Position numbers and translations under genes: made by a program. Shown here one piece after another: positions 58,370 to 64,000 of a DNA stretch of 64,000 nucleotides (positions are counted from its first letter, which is position 1; each line of letters opens with the position of its first letter). The notes beneath the pieces are model-generated. The model made no database searches. It was not told where the DNA came from and saw only the letters and a list, made by a program, of their open reading frames with translations. This DNA comes from Phycomyces blakesleeanus NRRL 1555(-) (taxonomy: Eukaryota; Mucoromycota; Mucoromycetes; Mucorales; Phycomycetaceae), in contig NW_017265134.1 in assembly GCF_001638985.1 (NCBI RefSeq), positions 186,001-250,000 on the forward strand, written 5' to 3'.

Positions 58370-61300
58370 GTTGAAGGTAGTTGATTGAATAACTTTAATG
58401 ATCAAGACAAACTCGCTGTATTTATTGGATTTTTTTTAAAGATGTCTGAAGATGTGCCTGAGCGCGATGAGTATTTTGAGTGATCTTCCGTCCAATAGAA
58501 TCGCTGTATTTTTTTTTCTATTCCCGTAATGTTAATTGCAAGCAGTATGGTGCACAGACCTTAGTGAATGTATTTGTAACGGATTAAGGCTATATATGGT
58601 GATCACCGTAGTTTTCTCAAGATGAACTCAATAGGGTCTCCTTATGATGTTTATATCATATTATCTGACCCGTCTTCTCTATATTGCTTATTTACAGCCC
58701 CTTAGATATTTTGCTGTGAAATATCTTACGGTCATAGATGTTATATATAATGGATATAAGGTAATTATTATGGCATAGTTCATGAAACTCAAAGAGCTAG
58801 GAAGTTTAATTATTGCTTTTTGAGAGTTCAGGGTATTGTTGTCTCAAAGAGTTCAAACACTGTTGCACGATTTTATTTCAGAAAGTACGCATAGACCGTG
58901 TTTGTAGCTAAATTTATGATACACTATTCACAAGGTCTTGTGAAACTAAAATTTGAAAGATTTTCCTACTTCTGTGAGGGTTGGTGCTATGCCTCCTGAT
59001 ACTATTACTGTTTGTTCCAAACCAGTGTATAATCGATCTAATAGATTTTCTCGGTTTTTGACTTTATTATTGATCGCTTGCGATGTTACCAATCCTAAAA
59101 CAAACTACGTAAAATGTAATTATAGAAAATCCGAAGAAATACACTTATTAGTCTCTCAAGAGAACTATAGACAACCTTCTCTTGAAAAAGTCTATTATTC
59201 CTTTCTCATTATAAACATATACACATATTGATGTAAGATAAAGGCATTAATAATACAAAATAGGTTCAAAAACACCCTTCTTTTTGTTTCACCATAAGAG
59301 TTAAAAGATTATTTTTTTGAGGCAGGCATCCTACGAGATAGAAAGTTTAGAGAAACCATGCGGTTGTATTACACAAACACAAAAATATACATGTGTCTTC
59401 TAGTTCTCTCCTTTGGTATCCTTCTGTTAAGTTTCCACAGCCATCTAAAAACTCAGCACGTAAATTTTTCCCATAGTTCGGATTATTATTTTTCTTATCA
59501 AACCAAGGTTACATAGCTTGATATTCTTTTGTTTTGGTTTGTTTTGGTTTGGTTTGGTTTGTTTGGGTGATCTCAAGGGTTTGTTCTGGAGCTCTGTGCA
59601 ATAATCCTTACAATAGGCGAATGAAAAAAAAAACAAATAGACAAACTCTACATCAACAATTAGTTATCTATTTCCATTGTAGATATGAAGTTAAGCCTTT
59701 TGTTTGATAAGATTGATATGTGTGCAGTAAGAGTGGCTGGGGGATTTGTTTTTATATCCGTTATATCAAATAATTAACCCAAAGTATACTACTTATTTCT
59801 AAAGAAAGTGTAAAGCCTTGCCAACTTTATTTCTGTAGTGTGAGAAAGATGTTTTATAAAGCATACAGATCTTGCTATATCTTTAGCGTCTCCGGTTCTA
59901 ATAATTGGCTTATAACTATAATAACACCTGGAAATATACCATATCTGAACACTTTTGGAACAGTAGTATACCCAGTTTATTAATTACTGTCAAAAATTAA
60001 TTTGAGCCTTCAAGAAAGCATGTCAACTGACAGATTATTTTACTAATTTTATTTATTATATTTTAGAATTACGAAATTATATCATTATCTACAATGTTCT
60101 ATTCACTATATATGTTTTTTTTTCATAAGAATAACATAAAAATTCAATAATCACAAATATCTTCTGTATTAGCCAATCTATTAAAAGTGTATTTAATAAT
60201 CATATGTAAAAAGATAAAGAAGGAAGTGTATAATGTAATAATGACTTTGTGTGCAGGGTGTTTCAATTTTAATTTCAAAAGAAGAAAAAAAGAGAATCTA
60301 AATCTTGGCTCTCCTATGAAATGTACGCCTATAAACTAAGATTTATACTGTATATATTTTCCTATTAAAAAAAAATGATGTATGTGATTCGGGTATAAAT
60401 AATAAAAATTTGTAGGGAGATGGTAATAAAAATAGCGTGTCGACACAAATAAATATTTGACGCTATGTATTTAATTAACAGTACATGCAAAAATTGATAT
60501 TGATATTCGATGCCTTCAATTGATCTTTTATACCAAGTCCGCTTTAATATGATATTCTCGGGCTGTCAAGGAGATGAATTGTTATATATTAATATTAACA
60601 ATTCCTGGTCCCCTTAAAATGTGTTGCTCTTGTACATAGGGTTAATAGCCACGCGAATTAGACAGATCTGTATGCAATGTCAATAAGTTGTATTTCAACT
60701 TTTAATATAAGATGTGTACTATATATATATTTTTTACTAAACTTTAATGTTTACAGACGCTCATATACATATAAACTGTAAGCTAAAGAGCCTTTAAGTG
60801 AGTTTAGTATGTTAATTTTACAGACACTTTATTGCTAAAGACTTGTCGAATTATATATCGTGCCAATACAATATTTCTTGTAAATGATATTTACAGGTCG
60901 TTATTTAATGTGATATTTCGTAGTGGGTCATAGTACGAATATTTACTCAGAATACATTAGACCCTCTTTGTTAGAATTAAATCAAAACTGGGCAGGCTAA
61001 GTTTTGAAGTAATGTCAATCAAATGTAGTCGATTAGTAGAGTGTGTATCTGAGCTAAAGGATATTTGGTGTATTTCAATATAAACTTTGCTAGCTGTGAA
61101 GTATTCACTACAATCTACAATTGGAAATATTTACAAATCCCCTTCAGCTCCTCAACCTTAATTTCTTTTTCTTATATAACCATGTAAGCCATAACACAGA
61201 GTTTATTGAGAAAAAAACATTTCTAGTATCATATTAATTTTATAATATATTTTGATGGGTGTATTGATCTTTGCTGGGCAAAAAGCATACTCCAGCGAGA

Positions 61301-62300
61301 CCTAACGGTCAGTATGTCTACTTTAATATAAAGCGTTCTTTTTACTGAAGATCTGAAGGAATAAGATGGCACACACTCTTGTGTTAGATAGAATTAACTA
61401 ATATATACACCTTAATAAAGTTATCCCCTGATTTAGTGGCCAAAAAGCTTAATATATAGTCTACAAGGCTTTAATCTAAAGCGTTAAGTTGCGCCACAAA
61501 ATAAATTGCACTTGCAGGCTTAAGGATGATTATATTCAATAAAAATGTAATATTGTAAGAGTAAACCAAAAAATAAATGCTCTTTCTAAATTTAACCGGT
61601 AAATACTTCTATTAAATACTAAAGAAAATATTCTCGGCTGTTCGAAACAAGGGACTTTGGGCACATCATATAAAATATTTTTGAAACATTTAACCATATA
61701 TGTAATTTCATACGGTCTCATGTTTCACATCCAAGGCTTCCATATACAATGAAAATGTGTGATATTGCATTTATTGGCCATGTTAATTTACTAAACTCAC
61801 AAACTTAAAATCATGTAATTAGTGCGAACCAAAGTTTGTTTCTTTTTACCCTCAAACTGTAATAGCTGTTTAATTTTTTAGACATTAAAGCTAATAGATA
61901 CTAATTTATATATTTGTATACGTAGAATGCTTGCGCAAATAAAGGAGAAAAAACCTAATGCTGGGGCTATATGGACTTCTTTATATGCTTACTTGAAAAC
62001 ATAATTTGTTCTTTATTTCAAGTTTTATGTCATCGTTAGTTTAAGAACATAAAATATCGAAAGATGATTGGTCAACACATTTTATATCATCTTTTTATAT
62101 GATGTAAAATATTTTATATCATGCTTTTATATCATATAAAATAACGCGATTTTGAAACACACTATTCCTTTTTAAGAGCACAATCTCCGTCTAAATAAAT
62201 TTTATATGATGTGTCCAAGGTCCCTACAGACGTTTTGAATATTGCCTGTTGAATAAAGTCTAATTTCGGTAGAGTCTAATGAACCTAACACTGTAGTAAA

Positions 62301-62401
62301 TGGCAGAAATTACACCTCCGCGACCGTATAAATTATACGGTCCCGTATATCTTATACGAATCCGTATAATTCCTACGGTTGCGGAGTTGTAAGTTTTGCC
62401 A
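62301..62401. repeat. 101-bp imperfect palindrome with CCGTATA core
   Basis: Arms of about 40 nt (TGGCAGAAATTACACCTCCG... and its inverse ending GCGGAGTTGTAAG...TGCCA) flank a 21-nt centre that itself holds CGTATA-TCT-TATACG. The word CCGTATA or its inverse appears repeatedly. It is the most GC-rich spot within several kb. No coding. Confidence 0.75.
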
Positions 62402-62469
62402 ATAGAATATTGGCTTTTAGTAAATTAAAAGTATTTACAGCGAATACTATTTATGGGAGTTAAAATTAC

Positions 62470-62680
62470 TTTTTATCTAATCCAATAAAATCGTATAAAA
62501 TAGCAAAGTTATACCATTTTTAGGTACATATTTCTCTTTTTATAACAGATTTAGATAATACAATTCGTTGGATTTCAAATCATTTTTGCATATAATCCAA
62601 TCAAATATTCTAAATATCGCAAATCTATACCTTTTTTTAGATATCTCTATTCTTATAATTGGTTCAACAAATACACGGTT
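62470..62680 (+). repeat. Diverged tandem duplication of about 115 bp
   Basis: ATCTAATCCAATAAAAT at about 62475 and CATATAATCCAATCAAAT at about 62589 start two segments that stay alignable through GCAAAGTTATACC / GCAAATCTATACC to TTTAGATAATACA / TTCAACAAATACA. Many substitutions, so an old duplication. Confidence 0.45.
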
Positions 62681-63202
62681 TTATATTGGAATTTTATAGT
62701 TTTTATTGATCAAAATAATACAAGTTGAATATAAAGAAGTATGGAAAGAAGAAGTACTATTTTTTAAGCTATAAAGTTACTAAATAATATACATATATCT
62801 ATTTCTATGTAATACTTTTCACATTTTTTATCTAAAAAAAAAAGGCTATTCTCTAAGTACTATGATATTGATGAAGATATTTATATTGCTTAATTGATTC
62901 TTTTTATCAAAGAATATAAACCTGCTTTGTGTTAACATTGTCATGTCTGATTCCTACTCTTGAAAAACAAGAAGACAGATTCCTTGCAATTCTCTAAATC
63001 TACCGAGATTTCTAATGAGCATGCGAGCAATCTTGACAACCAAATTGTACTTGATGCATATATTTTTCTGTCAATTCTTCTCAGATTGCTTTCTTTTGTC
63101 AACTTTGCTGATCCGTATTTTATTAATACTAGCCTTCATAGCTATTAAGTGTGTTCTTTTTAGAGACTTTTAATAATTTTAGACCTTGTGAAAAAAAAAT
63201 AG

Positions 63203-63463
63203 AAACAAGTCCTTTTTAGATGTACCAATCTAAATTGTTTGGAGAACATGGACGGGTCAGAGGTTATGCATCGTTTGTGGAATCAGGATCTTGCTGCTGT
63301 CCTGAACTTCCGACATATACTTAACAATTTGAGATATGATGGGATTATACCTGTAAGGTTCACCCGCGTTATTCGGATTGGACGTATCAGAAGACAAGCA
63401 GAAGAAGATCTCCAGGAGGGTCGTCGTTTGAGACAAAGACTGACTAGAATTCAAAGAAGATAG
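63203..63463 (+). pseudogene. C-terminal remnant of a TnpB/Fanzor-like ORF
   Basis: After a TAG at 63200-63202 the frame reads KQVLFRCTNLNCLEN, a half zinc ribbon (C-x4-C), then RLWNQDLAAVLNFRHIL and a basic Arg-rich tail ending RIQRR. The W-N-R/Q-D-x-A-A-x-x-N-F pattern right after cysteines is the RuvC-III signature seen in TnpB and eukaryotic Fanzor nucleases; here the usual R is Q. No RuvC-I or RuvC-II region is found upstream, so only the last ~85 residues remain. The nature as Fanzor is by motif only and could be wrong. Confidence 0.4.
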
Positions 63464-64000
63464 AAAATTTTGTCCTGGTTACCGCCTAGGACCCACCCAA
63501 GCTACCGCTGGTAAGCCATTAGATTCGAATAACTTGGTATTTAGTTTTGTAATGGGTTGAAAAAGCTAAGAAAAAGATGTTTTGCTTTGACTGCAAAAAA
63601 CATGGTGGGATAAAAAAAAAAGTAGAATATAAAAGAGAGCGAGAGAAATTGGTGCTTAATTAAAACTCAACATAAGACACTTTAAACCCCGGAAAACTTG
63701 CAACAATTCACTAAAATCGCCTATTTTTTTTCTATAGGGTAAGTAGCCTGATAGACTAGTTATAACGTATACATCGCATGCTAGTGTTCGTTATTGAATA
63801 GTTTAAATTTCTACAGTCTATTAAGCTTCTCGTTTAATAGCTTACGACTCTAGATGATAATAAAGACATCTTACTAGCTAAGACTTTAAAATATTTGGGA
63901 TTTATTTATAATTATCTGAGGAGCATTGTGTATACATTGTGTACCCTACGCTTGAAATTGTCAGAGAATCTCAACCGTATTATATAAAAAGACTTTGATA
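63464..64000. other. Spacer at window end
   Basis: AT-rich sequence with an A-run near 63610. No gene or repeat recognised. Confidence 0.6.

Larger units (their letters stand above)
58370..63202. other. Long AT-rich spacer without recognised genes
   Basis: Nearly 5 kb with no convincing ORF. The frames at 58953-59231, 59445-59636, 61536-61721 and 62960-63148 show no motif and no splice context. It contains a GTTTT/GGTTT-rich simple run (about 59530-59575), a cluster of TTTATATCAT words (about 62085-62210), a 101-bp palindrome (62301-62401) and a diverged tandem duplication (about 62470-62680). Confidence 0.55.

Noticed and set aside
59530..59575. GTTTT/GGTTT run as telomere-like repeat
   Set aside because: Irregular short run, not tandem TTAGGG-type, and internal to the spacer.
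1..64000. CRISPR array or bacterial defence system
   Set aside because: No regularly spaced direct repeats; intron-rich genes and eukaryotic elements show a nuclear fungal origin.

Overview
The window looks like nuclear DNA of an early-diverging (zygomycete, Mucoromycota-like) fungus. It is AT-rich, genes have many short introns with GTAAGT-type donors and YAG acceptors, and the transposon set is eukaryotic (Ty3/gypsy, LINE, MULE, PIF/Harbinger, Merlin, CMC/Tnp2, Tc1/mariner). The species cannot be fixed from the sequence. Nothing bacterial, phage or CRISPR-like was seen.

The window has two halves. Positions 1 to about 34,350 are a dense graveyard of nested mobile elements with one host gene, a tRNA-Arg(UCU). 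In order: the 3' part of a Ty3/gypsy element; a truncated LTR; a 5'-truncated LINE on the minus strand; a 5' LTR with gag, protease and partial RT of a second gypsy family (here gypsy-A); a decayed PIF/Harbinger element split by a MULE; a 637-bp repeat that recurs inverted 10 kb away; a Merlin-like transposase cut by a solo LTR; a transposon-associated orphan gene next to a CMC (CACTA-type) Tnp2 transposase; the 3' part of gypsy-A with its 3' LTR; more solo LTRs; the tRNA; a Tc1-type element cut by a solo LTR; and an intact Tc1/mariner element with perfect-looking ends.

Positions 34,441 to 64,000 are gene-bearing and nearly free of recognisable transposons. They hold a 17-kb, intron-rich minus-strand gene for the catalytic subunit of DNA-dependent protein kinase (DNA-PKcs), a five-exon hypoxanthine phosphoribosyltransferase gene, a two-exon HMG-box transcription factor gene, long AT-rich spacers, an unusual 101-bp palindrome and the C-terminal remnant of a TnpB/Fanzor-like ORF.

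Main points for a second look: the DNA-PKcs gene in a fungus; an intact mariner element landing 96 bp past its stop codon; solo LTRs with exact 5-bp target duplications inside two transposase ORFs, whose frames rejoin when the LTR is excised; and a repeated pattern in which conserved tryptophan codons of several transposases have become TAG or TGA.
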